A DNA stretch of 64,000 nucleotides from Ostreococcus mediterraneus (lineage: Eukaryota > Chlorophyta > Mamiellophyceae > Mamiellales > Bathycoccaceae). Made by a program: the position numbers and the translations under genes. The notes under the pieces were generated by a model. That model was not told the DNA's origin, searched no databases, and saw nothing but the letters and a program-made list of their open reading frames with translations. How positions within the stretch are numbered: position 1 is the stretch's first letter; each line of letters begins with the position of its first letter. This document shows, one piece after another, positions 27,115 through 36,883 of this stretch. The stretch is taken from contig WMKK01000015.1 in NCBI GenBank assembly GCA_012295225.1, forward strand, positions 348,421-412,420, read 5' to 3'.

Positions 27115-28674
27115 ATGCGCCACGTGCGCGGCGCGCGCTCGCAATCGCGCGCGGCGCACGCGAGCGCGTACGAATGCGACGATTACGCGCTCGATCGCTC
27201 GCGGTGCATCGATTGCACGTCGCCGTCGACTTCGGCGTCGGCGTTTGAGGCGCACGCGCTGGCGAGAGGATGTCTTTTCGTCGTCGTCGCTGGGTGCGCC
27301 AACGGCGGCGACGACGCGCGCGACGGCGTCGTACGATGGTGCGCGATGCGTGGCGTCGCGAGGCGCGCGGTGTGGTGCGCGATCGATGCGTGCGGTGGCG
27401 TCACGAGCGCGTGTTACGTTGGCGACGATGATGCGCGCGCGAAAGATGATGAACTTTTCGCGTTTGGCTGCGCCAATGGCGACGTGTACGTGTACACCGC
27501 GCGCGTCGTCGACGCGGCGACGTCTATTGATATTCAATGTGTCCATAGGTTGGCGTCGAGCGAGCGATTGGCGCCGGTGACGCGCATAGGCGTCGTTCGC
27601 GACGCAGCGAGCCGTCGGATTTTGGCGTGCGCGCGCGGAGGCTCCGTCGGCGACTGGCTCAGCGCGTGGCACGCGCCCGCGAGAGGAACGGCGCGAGACG
27701 CACCGTTTGTGCCGTGCGGCGAGCGCGGACGCATCGAAGGGTGGGCCAAGGCGTCGCCGTTGTTTCGCGGCGTCTTGCGCGCAACGTCGCTCGGGCGCGG
27801 GACGTGGGACGTCGTCGGTTCACGGATCTACGCCGTCGCGGCGGATGCGAAAAGCGTCGTGTGTGTGAATATATTGAGTAGCGACGATCGTGGTGGGGAG
27901 ATGGTGTGGCAATCGCGGCGAGAGCCCGGGCGGCAGACGTTTATAGCCGGCGTTGCGTCGCTTCGCCGAAATCGAGTGGCGACGTGCTCGTGCGCCGAGC
28001 TCGTGAGCGGCACGACGTACGCCGCGCCGGATTCGCCGATCAAGATAGTCATATTAGACGCTGACGATGGCGTAGAAATCAATCGTTTCGTCGTCGAAGG
28101 GCTGGGGGCGACGAATGTATTCATAGACTGCGGGTCGATGCGCGCGTCGGGTGAAAACATTTTCCTAGCGCATCGAGACGGCACTGTTTGGGTTATTAAT
28201 TCCGGAAACGGCGCCATCGTCACCACGTTGCACCCTCCGCTGGGGTACGCTGATACGAGCGGCCACCGTCGCACGCTCCCGAGCTTGCTCGCGTTGTCAC
28301 CGAGTGGTGAAGAAATGCACGGCGTGACGTGCGACGGAGGCGTCGCGCATTGCTGGCGCGTCGACGCGCCTCGCGCTTGGTCCCGGCGCTCGCATCGATT
28401 CTTCCCGCGCGCCTTCAAGCGCGTCGTGCGTGAAATATTGCTGTGCGTGCACGCCTTGGCGGCGGCACCGGCGCGCGCGATGTCGCGATTGGATTTATAC
28501 GCCGACATCAACGCCGTGGATGAAATCGACCGAGCGGCGTCGACGCCTTGGGTTCGAGGCTTTGTCGACGTCGCCGCGCACGAGCCCGCGTTGTTGGAAA
28601 TGATTCTTGCGCGTCTTGCGAGCGCGGAGTATGGATGTGACGTCACGGATGGCGATTATGGTGATAGTATCTAG
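27115..28674 (+). CDS. Beta-propeller (WD40-like) protein of unknown function
   Basis: The 519-residue protein shows the periodic short-strand pattern of a degenerate WD40 propeller: for example DELFAFGCANGDVYVYTARVV, GENIFLAHRDGTVWVINSGNGAIV and EMHGVTCDGGVAHCWRV, each with a Gly-Asp-x-Val turn. The last 90 residues are helical (FKRVVREILLCVHALAAAP), a pattern seen in scaffold or F-box-like propellers. There is no signal peptide. No orthologue is recognised. Its stop is only 25 bases from the stop of the convergent START-domain gene. Confidence 0.68.
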   Translation: MRHVRGARSQSRAAHASAYECDDYALDRSRCIDCTSPSTSASAFEAHALARGCLFVVVAGCANGGDDARDGVVRWCAMRGVARRAVWCAIDACGGVTSACYVGDDDARAKDDELFAFGCANGDVYVYTARVVDAATSIDIQCVHRLASSERLAPVTRIGVVRDAASRRILACARGGSVGDWLSAWHAPARGTARDAPFVPCGERGRIEGWAKASPLFRGVLRATSLGRGTWDVVGSRIYAVAADAKSVVCVNILSSDDRGGEMVWQSRREPGRQTFIAGVASLRRNRVATCSCAELVSGTTYAAPDSPIKIVILDADDGVEINRFVVEGLGATNVFIDCGSMRASGENIFLAHRDGTVWVINSGNGAIVTTLHPPLGYADTSGHRRTLPSLLALSPSGEEMHGVTCDGGVAHCWRVDAPRAWSRRSHRFFPRAFKRVVREILLCVHALAAAPARAMSRLDLYADINAVDEIDRAASTPWVRGFVDVAAHEPALLEMILARLASAEYGCDVTDGDYGDSI

Positions 28675-28699
28675 TATCTAGTATCATTACAGTCGACGG

Positions 28700-29788
28700 T
28701 TAAGACTTTTTGTCTAAATAATCTCTCAATCGCGCGACGTTTTGCGCTTGATCCGGGGCGACTAAATTCACCACCCACATCGGCAGCGCCCCGCGCGGAT
28801 CGGCTTGGACGGCGTAATACACCGTTGATCCTCCAGTGTCGGCATTCGGCACGACGTAGTACCCAGAGACGAGAATTGTCCCGCGTACGTGCCCATCGGC
28901 GACAGGAGCCAACGCGTTCACCATGCCACTCTCGACTGATTGCGCCGCGACGAGCACTGCACCATCAGGCATACGCATAGTAATTTGCTCCCAGACGAAA
29001 TCGCGATCCTTGATGATGGATGGGAGCTTGAACGTGCCACGGAGCACGGCGTGTCCTGGACGACAGGCGAGCGGATTTTCGCTTGAGCGCTCCGTCGCGA
29101 CTGGTTCAGCGCGAGGCAACGCCGCGATAGCGCTCGCATTCGACGACGACGCATTCGACGAATTCATCTTGCGCGCATCAACCATAGCGTTGCTTTTAGA
29201 CGTCCTCGCACGCTCCAGTCGATCAAACAACTCCCCAAACGCCGCCGACTTTGTTCGATGAAACAATCCCAAACCGCGCCCGCGCTCCGCGAAACGCCTC
29301 CGCCCATCGTCATTCGCACCCTTAGCGCCCGCGCCCGCCCCGTCGTCTCCACCGCGCGGCGACATGTCGTCATATAACCGATAACTCAACACATCCCCAC
29401 CCTTAAACATGGCATCCAACACTTTAAAATGCGCGTCAAACTTGTCCGCGGCGCTGAAAAAGTTGAAAATCTCCCCCGCCGACGCCCGCGTCTCCGTCAC
29501 CCCCAGCACCTGATGCGCCGCGCTCTCCTTGGACGAACTCGCGCGTAAAAACACCGACGCACCGTTCCTATCGCCGCTGTATCGCCACCGCTCGCCGTCG
29601 CGCGCACATAATACGGAGAGAAACTTGGAAATCAAATCAACATCGCGTCGCTCGAGCGACACGTCGTGACACTTGCCGTACTCCTCCAACGCCGTCGACG
29701 CGTCGTCGGGGTGGTGGAAATCGCGCAACACGCGCTCGGCGTCTCGCGCGCCTCGCGCGAGCGCGTTCGTGGCGTCGCGTTCGGGCAT
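28700..29788 (-). CDS. START-like lipid-binding domain protein
   Basis: START domains bind lipids or sterols in a hydrophobic groove. The 362-residue protein has the expected pattern: RWRYSGDRNGASVFLR at the N-terminal strand, ETRASAGEIFNFFSAADKFD, a long inserted low-complexity region (about 165-225), then PSIIKDRDFVWEQITMRMPDG and GTILVSGYYVVPNADTGGSTVYYAVQADPRGALPMWVVNLVA. The last block is the classical C-terminal strand-plus-helix of START proteins. There is no membrane span. Ligand and localisation are unknown. The start is 51 bases from the divergent start at 29840. Confidence 0.8.
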   Translation of the reverse strand: MPERDATNALARGARDAERVLRDFHHPDDASTALEEYGKCHDVSLERRDVDLISKFLSVLCARDGERWRYSGDRNGASVFLRASSSKESAAHQVLGVTETRASAGEIFNFFSAADKFDAHFKVLDAMFKGGDVLSYRLYDDMSPRGGDDGAGAGAKGANDDGRRRFAERGRGLGLFHRTKSAAFGELFDRLERARTSKSNAMVDARKMNSSNASSSNASAIAALPRAEPVATERSSENPLACRPGHAVLRGTFKLPSIIKDRDFVWEQITMRMPDGAVLVAAQSVESGMVNALAPVADGHVRGTILVSGYYVVPNADTGGSTVYYAVQADPRGALPMWVVNLVAPDQAQNVARLRDYLDKKS

Positions 29789-29839
29789 GCGCGCGCCGAA
29801 TTGTGGGGGAATAATGACATTGACATCACATCACGACGC

Positions 29840-32800
29840 ATGGATGCGCACGTGCGCGAAGCGTACGTCGCGCGTGACGCGCGCGATGGCGGCGAGGACG
29901 CGCGCGATGACGACGATGACGCGTGCGCGCGCGTGGATTGCACCGAGGACGACGTCGCGGGCGACGTTGCGCTGGACTGCGTGTCGGCGTTTCGAGTGGT
30001 TCAGCGCTTGAGCGCGGATGACGTGCTCCCGCGCGCGTCGTCGTCGACGTCGTCGTCGAGCGCGGCGACGTCGACGACGCTGGATAGGTCATTCAGCATC
30101 GCGGCGATGTTTGGGTTCGGCGCGAGCGAGGATGCGGGCGCGGGTGGGGTGAGCTCGAGCGGCGCGGCGAAACGTCGCGCGATTGAATTCGCGTGCGCGA
30201 GCACCGTCGCGCGACGCACGCGCTCGACGACGACGACGGCGTGTGGCGTGGTGGTTCACGATGGATTTTCTATCGCCACGAGCGCGAGTGGGTCGTCGCG
30301 CGCTGGGTCGAGTGCGAATGGAGATGCAAAGGCGCAGTTGGAAAATTTCGTCGCGGCTCGGGACGGACGCGCGTCAAATGCCGTGCGGACTGCGCCGTGG
30401 TACGAAGGTTCGCGGGCGAAAATAATCGCCATGGCGCATGCGTCATCGGGGGAGTATTTAGCGTGCTGTACGACCGCGGGTGGGGTGTATGTGGTGCCGA
30501 TTTTGGAATTGGTGCGAGACGCGGCGGCGTCTCCTGCGATTCGGGTGTTGGCGAGTCGAGGCCCCAAGCCCGTGAGCGCGTTGTGGTGGTATCGCGCCCT
30601 AGAGCGCGATAGACAAGACGTAGAGGTTGTGATATGCGTTGGTGCGGATGGAGAGGTGCGGTTGTGGGATGGCGCCACGGGGTCGCCGCTCGGCGCGTGC
30701 GTGGTGGGCGCGAAATGTTTGAGCGCCGAACTCGCGCGCGGAGCAAAGAAGCAATTTTTAGTCATCAGTGGAGTCGATGGTGAAGTGTGGACGTTGACAC
30801 TTGAATGCGAGACGAGCGTGATGAAGGTGGCGTCGGGAGAACGCGGCAAGGTGGAGAAGGTGGTGCGTGTGGAGTCGTTGCCGGACGCCGCTGGTTCGCC
30901 CGGATTTGCGGCGCATTTAGTCAAGGATGAATACGGCGTGCGCGATGGTCGCTCCGTCGCGCTGAGCGTGCAAGACGATTGCGTGCATGGCGGTGGCGAT
31001 GAATCAGCACCGAGTATGTCCCTCATCGCGGCGTTGGTGGATAAGTGCCTATTAGAGCTATACGACGTCGACGCGCCGGGGACGCCAAAATCCACGCACG
31101 CCTTGCCAAAGGACACCGTGTCGGCATACGTCACAGACGATTTGATATTCGCCTTGGTGCGCGAACCCGTGTTTGGGGAAGAAGACCTCACGGATGTGTC
31201 TTCATTCACCGCGCGTGTCCACGTTTTGGCGCGCAATACCGATGAGAATATGTTGACGTTGCAAACGTTTTACGTCCCGCGAAGCGCGGGCGTGCCTCGA
31301 AAACTCTTCGCGGGACCTATTCCGTGCGACGATAAAAACGTGCGCGTGGTTTTGCGTGGATGCATGCTGTGGACGTCGACTGGGATTTTTGCCATCGAGG
31401 CAGCGATGAGCGTTGGGCATGTATTACGGTCGTTCTTGATGCCAGCCGAGACGAAATCTGGCGCCTTCGGCGGCGAAGACGAATGGACACTCGCCAGCGA
31501 CGCGACGTCGTCGGTGCGTGACACTACAAATGACACCGTCAGCGCGAACGATAAGTTGAAACTCCTCGCGAGTGCCTTGCGCGAGGATCACGCACCGGTG
31601 CTCGTGGAGGCTGTGCGAGAGGAGCTCAGACGGCGAGAATTCACTCGAGCGCGCGCGGTGTTTGAGAAGACGAGTAAGCCATGGAACGAGCTCGTGGCGC
31701 TCGCCTTGGAAGAATGGGGCGCCACGCAAGTGCTGGCGCACTTTATCAGCACACCTGCGCCCGCGGCGGCGTATGGAGGCCGTGGCAATCTCGAATGGCT
31801 TGAGATTGCATCCGCAGCACACGCGCAGCTTCACGCTTGGTGCGAGGCGTCGACAGCTGTCGCGCTCGGCGCAACTGCAGACATGAGCGTAGACATCGCC
31901 GCTCAGCTCGAAGCTTTGCGCGTGACGAACAAATCATCATCACCGTTGCAGTCGTTAGAAGCATCGGTGGATGCAGTGTTGCGCGTGGCGAGTGAGGGCA
32001 TCGCGCGGGCGCACGACGCAGACGCGGCGAGAGACGCGGCGGCGGCGGCGAGTGCCTCCGTCGTCGCTCTCGAAGCCGCCAAGGCGGTGACCGCCATCGT
32101 CAGCGCATCTGTCGCCAAGAATGCATATTCGTCAGATGTCAAAGCCGTGTTCACGCTCTTATTGTCGTCGGCATCAATGGTGGAAAGTTTACACATGCTC
32201 GGTGAAATCACCGCCAACGCAATCGCTCAGGACGCGCGGGACGTCGACCGAGGCGAAGGTGGCGTCGTCCAGTCATGGACTCCCAGACCACTGGTGTTCT
32301 GGAACGCGCACGTTACGTATTACTACACGTCGGCGCATGCCACGGATGATATGGGCGACGTCGTGAGCGCGCTAGGATTGAAACCAAACGCGTTGGCTGA
32401 GTCAAACGGCGACGCTCGAGCGACGCTCGCGTCTCCCGTTTTCGACTGCTTAAGCGATGACGAACTCGAGCAACTCGCCGAACTCGCGCACACTGCGGTT
32501 GACTCTGGTGTGCCTGGCGCTCGTGTGATTGAAATCGCTGCGCTTGCTCGATTAACAGACGATGGAGCGCTCGAGGACGCCATCAGCCGCGCGCTCTACG
32601 CCGACCCGTCGCTCTACACCTCGGCGCTCGGCGCGTGCCTCGATCGCCGCAAACATCACATCGCGACGACTACGGCGATGAAAATGCTCGATTATTCGAC
32701 TGCATGCACGTGTCATCTGGCTTACGTCAAGCATCTCGCGATGAAGACGGAGACGACGCGAGATTTGATTCGCAAAGAGCTCGAGCGAGGATTGACGACG

Positions 32801-33433
32801 TACGTCGAGCCGATGTCATCCGCGACGGGTGTTCGCGCGCTGGCACTCGAAAGTTTCATCAAATCTTGGCGCGCGAACGCTTTACCGACTGAAGATTTAG
32901 AAGAATTATTATTATCCGGAGCCGTGGCGCGGGGGCACGCGGCGGCGATGCAAGTTGTGCTGCAACGAAGCGCCGACGCGTTGGATTTTACGTTCAGCGG
33001 TCGCTTTGCGCTCAAAGTCGCTGAGTACCGCGTTCTCGAAGAAGAGACGCAGTACGCCGCGAAAGACGGCGCCGCGATCGAAACCATCTGGTCGCAAATT
33101 AAAGAAAACCTCGTCGTCGGCATGAATACCGCGATGAGCGTGCAAACAAAGGCGTTCACCGCGGCTGAGCTCGAGGCCATGTCGGCGAGCGGCTCGCGCG
33201 AATGTTGGGCGTTTACATGTGGTCACCGGCTCGTCGGGAGCGAGTTAACACGCATTGTTCGCGAATGCACGATGCGACTCAGACTGTTAGATTTGCCATT
33301 GACGTCGACCCTACTTGAGAGCGACTATGCCCTGCGCAAGTGCGCGCTGGCGTGTCCGTCGTGCGCCGCGGCGAGCATCGAGCGGCGCGTCGAGCTCGCA
33401 CGCGACGTTAAAAATCATCCGCTCGCGTCCTAG
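29840..33433 (+). CDS. Large propeller / alpha-solenoid protein with C-terminal zinc-binding motif
   Basis: From the ATG at 29840 the protein has 1197 residues. The N-terminal half (to about 560) looks like a propeller, with blades such as VEVVICVGADGEVRLWDGATGSPL and KQFLVISGVDGEVWTLTL. The remainder is a long helical solenoid. The C-terminus has CWAFTCGHRLVGSEL, then CALACPSC, which together resemble the truncated RING-type zinc fingers ending Vps8, Vps11, Vps18 and Vps41. The architecture suggests a membrane tether or coat component, but I see no motif that fixes it to a HOPS/CORVET subunit. The upstream part of the frame lacks another good ATG. Confidence 0.72.
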   Translation: MDAHVREAYVARDARDGGEDARDDDDDACARVDCTEDDVAGDVALDCVSAFRVVQRLSADDVLPRASSSTSSSSAATSTTLDRSFSIAAMFGFGASEDAGAGGVSSSGAAKRRAIEFACASTVARRTRSTTTTACGVVVHDGFSIATSASGSSRAGSSANGDAKAQLENFVAARDGRASNAVRTAPWYEGSRAKIIAMAHASSGEYLACCTTAGGVYVVPILELVRDAAASPAIRVLASRGPKPVSALWWYRALERDRQDVEVVICVGADGEVRLWDGATGSPLGACVVGAKCLSAELARGAKKQFLVISGVDGEVWTLTLECETSVMKVASGERGKVEKVVRVESLPDAAGSPGFAAHLVKDEYGVRDGRSVALSVQDDCVHGGGDESAPSMSLIAALVDKCLLELYDVDAPGTPKSTHALPKDTVSAYVTDDLIFALVREPVFGEEDLTDVSSFTARVHVLARNTDENMLTLQTFYVPRSAGVPRKLFAGPIPCDDKNVRVVLRGCMLWTSTGIFAIEAAMSVGHVLRSFLMPAETKSGAFGGEDEWTLASDATSSVRDTTNDTVSANDKLKLLASALREDHAPVLVEAVREELRRREFTRARAVFEKTSKPWNELVALALEEWGATQVLAHFISTPAPAAAYGGRGNLEWLEIASAAHAQLHAWCEASTAVALGATADMSVDIAAQLEALRVTNKSSSPLQSLEASVDAVLRVASEGIARAHDADAARDAAAAASASVVALEAAKAVTAIVSASVAKNAYSSDVKAVFTLLLSSASMVESLHMLGEITANAIAQDARDVDRGEGGVVQSWTPRPLVFWNAHVTYYYTSAHATDDMGDVVSALGLKPNALAESNGDARATLASPVFDCLSDDELEQLAELAHTAVDSGVPGARVIEIAALARLTDDGALEDAISRALYADPSLYTSALGACLDRRKHHIATTTAMKMLDYSTACTCHLAYVKHLAMKTETTRDLIRKELERGLTTYVEPMSSATGVRALALESFIKSWRANALPTEDLEELLLSGAVARGHAAAMQVVLQRSADALDFTFSGRFALKVAEYRVLEEETQYAAKDGAAIETIWSQIKENLVVGMNTAMSVQTKAFTAAELEAMSASGSRECWAFTCGHRLVGSELTRIVRECTMRLRLLDLPLTSTLLESDYALRKCALACPSCAAASIERRVELARDVKNHPLAS

Positions 33434-33596
33434 TGCTGGATAGATGTACTGTATCATCATGTTACCATAGTTAGAAAGCCTTTGTAGTCGTACCATAGCA
33501 GAGTATAAAGCATATCATTTGTGTTTTTGCGTTCTTACAATGTCATCGTTTCTAAGTAAACGACTTCTGAGTCTGTGCGTCTAAGCTTTTGTTTGT

Positions 33597-36281
33597 CTAA
33601 GCTTCAGTGATCGTGAGCACGTCCACGATATCGTCTGCGTACGAGGGAGTCGTGGATTTATTTTCCAGCGTCGCCTCGTACTTTTGCACCATGTCACGCA
33701 CTTGTGAGCCGTACACGCGTTCATTCTCCAACAACTCGCTCGCGACGCGTTCAATGAGCGGACGGTACTCTTTAATGAGTTCAATTCCGCGCTTGTGCGC
33801 GCGTGTCATGACATCGCGCGTGCCATCCTCCATACCCTTGCGGGGAATTTTGAACTCGTGCAACATAATCGGATCCATCATCGGGAGCACCTTTTTGTCG
33901 GGGTACAACCCAGAGCTGGTGACGATGTCGAATGCCATTTCAGCCGCGCCCGCGAGTTCTTCATTTGTACGAATGGAAATGCCGTCAGAGCCGAAAAAGA
34001 CGTACTCGGCGCATCGCCCAGAGAGCATGACGGCGAGGGATTCGATGTAATACTTCAACGTGTCTGGACCGTCGTCGGCGTGCAATTCGAGCTCGACTTC
34101 GGGCGAGCGCTCGTTGAGAATGACGCCAGAAATTTGCGACCCGCGCGGCCGGATGGAGACTTGGAGCACGTCGGGGGCGATTTTCGGGCGCGCCGAGTAA
34201 ATCACCGCGCGTGCCGCCTCCATAATGGCGACGTGTTCTTTACCCCAGCCGTCTTCAAGCGGCGCGCTCACGAGACCGATGGCTTGCTTTTCCAAGATGG
34301 CTTCGATGTCGTTGATGTCCATGGTTTCTTTGTTGCGTCTAACGCTCAAGATTGCGGCTTCATTGAGCAAGTTCGCAATCTCGGCGCCGGAGAAGCCAGT
34401 CGTGAGATCAGCGACGCGATGTAAAAAGGCGTCTTCTTCCCACTTGCCGTCTCCCGAGCGGTCAATGTTCAAGTTGCGCGCGTGCACTTGCAAAATGGGC
34501 ATGCGACCCGCCGCGGTTTGCGGAATTCCGATGTTGAACACACGATCGAAACGCCCCGAGCGTAAAAGCGCCGGATCGAGCTGACTCGCCAAGTTTGTGG
34601 CACCAATCACAAGCACTGCTTCGCCGGCTTCTTTGTTGTCAAAGCCATCCATTTCGACCAACATTTGCATCAAGCCTTGCTCGCGCTCAGACGTGGAGGA
34701 ATCGCGAAACTCGTTAGCCGCACGACTGCGACCAATGGTGTCGAGCTCGTCGATGAAAATAATCGATGGCGCATTCAAACGAGCGCGCTTGAATAAGTTT
34801 CGCATGCGACTCGCCGCGACGCCGACAAACATCTCGACAAACTCAGAACCGTTTGCGTAAAAGAATGGCAAGCCCGCTTCGCCTGCGACAGCCTTCGCTA
34901 GGAGAGTCTTCCCCGTCCCTGGTGGGCCTTCTAATAAAATACCTTTCGGTGGCTCAACCGCGCGACCCTTATATTTCGGATCACCCTTCATGATGTTGAT
35001 GATGGTTTGGAATTCGTCGACGACGAGATCTTGACCTGCGACGTCGCTAAAGCGCGTCGTGGACTTGTTCTTCTTCATCTTCTTCGCCTTTGATCGGCCA
35101 AACTGAGCTGCTAAAGCATCACGTTCGTTTTGCATTTTTCTCAACTTGGCCTTGGCTTTCAACACATCACTCGAGCGCTCGTAAAGGTGCTGCGCCTTAA
35201 CGCACTGGCTGATAAACCAGAAAAACGTACCCGCCATGAGCCAGTTGCGCGCCCCATCAATCGCCATGTTCCAAGGCTTAATGTTCATGTACAGGTGCAC
35301 TGGCGTTTGCTTAATCGCGTATGGATCGTTCGGGTTCGCCTCGGTGACATGGAACGCCTTTTGGCACGCCAGAGTGACTTCGTCGTGCGCGTCGCCCGGA
35401 ATGTTCACCTTCCAACGCAAGAAATCCGCCGACGCGTCCAAATGCGAATCTGGCCCGCCAATCTCTACGATTGCCGTATTTCCTTCATCATAAAGCAACA
35501 CTCTGCTCACCTCTCTACGATCTAAATACTCTAGAAACTGCGCATACGTCGCTTCACCATCCACGCGAGGGTGAATACCCATCTTTTCCTTGATGCGATT
35601 GACGCCAAATTTCAACTTGGACACCTCACGCGGATACGTCGGCTCTTGCGCCTTGCGTATCTTCCGACGCACAGCTCTATACTTTCTCAACGCACGTTTC
35701 AACTTGGGTCGATCTTCCATCAACGTCGCCAGCTCAGGATCCGTCCCCGCACGCGCGAGCTTGGAAATGCGCGCAAACTGCTTCTCCTCCGCGATGGCGT
35801 CCCACTTCCTCCCCGCCTTCAACGCCTCCGCCTGCGCGTTATGATCCACAAAATAATGATCCACAAATGGCGCCAACCACCTCGGCACAGGCGTCGGCTC
35901 CACCGTCGGACGCGCCGTCTTCATCCCAATCGCCGGCGCGCCCGGCGTCTTCGCATCCTCCACCGAAAACACCCTCCCAATCGACCTCAACGCCGCTTTC
36001 ACCGCCTCTGGCACCGCCCCATCGCCACTCTCGGCATCCGCCAACAACGCCAGATCATCCCTCGCGCCGCCATCCCCCCCCCCAGCGCGCGTGGAGACAT
36101 CCGCGACCGATTTCGCGCGCGCGCGCCCACAACCAGCCCTAACGCCGCCGCGCCCCGATGCGCCACCGCCGCGCCCTGTCGCGCCGCCGCCGCGCCCTGA
36201 CGCGCCGCCGCCCCCCCCGGGCGCGGCGAAACGCATCCACGGCGCCCCGCGCACCGTCCACGGCCCCGCGCGCGTCGTCAT
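33597..36281 (-). CDS. FtsHi: plastid FtsH-like AAA+ ATPase lacking the protease zinc site
   Basis: FtsH proteins are membrane AAA+ metalloproteases. FtsHi variants in plant plastids have lost proteolysis and act as import or assembly motors. The ATG at 36281 gives 894 residues with a Gly/Arg-rich N-terminal transit region. A membrane span lies near residues 360-380 (WLMAGTFFWFISQCV). The ATPase is intact: GPPGTGKTLLAKAVAGEAG (Walker A), SIIFIDELD (Walker B), and the second region of homology with RSGRFDR. Where active FtsH has HEAGH, this protein reads IMEAARAVIY, so both zinc-binding His and the catalytic Glu arrangement are gone. The motifs look closest to FtsHi4-type proteins, tentatively. 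Confidence 0.9.
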   Translation of the reverse strand: MTTRAGPWTVRGAPWMRFAAPGGGGGASGRGGGATGRGGGASGRGGVRAGCGRARAKSVADVSTRAGGGDGGARDDLALLADAESGDGAVPEAVKAALRSIGRVFSVEDAKTPGAPAIGMKTARPTVEPTPVPRWLAPFVDHYFVDHNAQAEALKAGRKWDAIAEEKQFARISKLARAGTDPELATLMEDRPKLKRALRKYRAVRRKIRKAQEPTYPREVSKLKFGVNRIKEKMGIHPRVDGEATYAQFLEYLDRREVSRVLLYDEGNTAIVEIGGPDSHLDASADFLRWKVNIPGDAHDEVTLACQKAFHVTEANPNDPYAIKQTPVHLYMNIKPWNMAIDGARNWLMAGTFFWFISQCVKAQHLYERSSDVLKAKAKLRKMQNERDALAAQFGRSKAKKMKKNKSTTRFSDVAGQDLVVDEFQTIINIMKGDPKYKGRAVEPPKGILLEGPPGTGKTLLAKAVAGEAGLPFFYANGSEFVEMFVGVAASRMRNLFKRARLNAPSIIFIDELDTIGRSRAANEFRDSSTSEREQGLMQMLVEMDGFDNKEAGEAVLVIGATNLASQLDPALLRSGRFDRVFNIGIPQTAAGRMPILQVHARNLNIDRSGDGKWEEDAFLHRVADLTTGFSGAEIANLLNEAAILSVRRNKETMDINDIEAILEKQAIGLVSAPLEDGWGKEHVAIMEAARAVIYSARPKIAPDVLQVSIRPRGSQISGVILNERSPEVELELHADDGPDTLKYYIESLAVMLSGRCAEYVFFGSDGISIRTNEELAGAAEMAFDIVTSSGLYPDKKVLPMMDPIMLHEFKIPRKGMEDGTRDVMTRAHKRGIELIKEYRPLIERVASELLENERVYGSQVRDMVQKYEATLENKSTTPSYADDIVDVLTITEA

Positions 36282-36883
36282 CGCGCGCCCAGTCGCGCGC
36301 GAGCAATGGCGACGGGCCTCGACCTCGACCTCGATGGGTCGCGTCACGACGGGCCGTCGATGAAGGTTCACTATTTTGGATTTTGAAATGTCGCATTATT
36401 AGCGAAATTTCACAATAAATATCAGTACGATATCGCGAGGGGTGGTTGTACAATCGTCGCAAAAGTGTCGCGTAAACGGCGCGTGAACGACGTCAACGCG
36501 TCGCGCACGCGTGTGCGAGCGAAAGCGACGGCGTAGGGCGGCATGTAAGCATGCGGTGAAATCGTTATAAGGGTGTTTACGTGGTCTATAGTCGTCGTAA
36601 CTTGTGTTGATGGCCGATGCATACCTTCTTCGAGCGAATGTTTTATGAGGAAAATTTTGAAATTCCCGAAAAAATGTTGATATTGTGCAACACGCGACGC
36701 CGTTTCAAAATAGTGTGGTCGAATTCGACCGATCACGCCCGCGCGATTACACCCCCCACTCGATCGACCGAATCGACCGATCACGACTCCGCCGACGAGT
36801 CAATGACTCAACACACCAGGGACTCGCGGACCGTCCTCGAGGATCGCGACGCCGTCGCCGCATTCACGCGCGCGACGACGACG
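36282..36883. other. Divergent intergenic region, no gene seen
   Basis: About 600 bases lie between the divergent starts of FtsHi and the proposed S6 first exon. AT-rich pockets occur around 36370-36420 and 36640-36720. No convincing coding frame or structural RNA is visible. It should carry both promoters. Confidence 0.5.
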
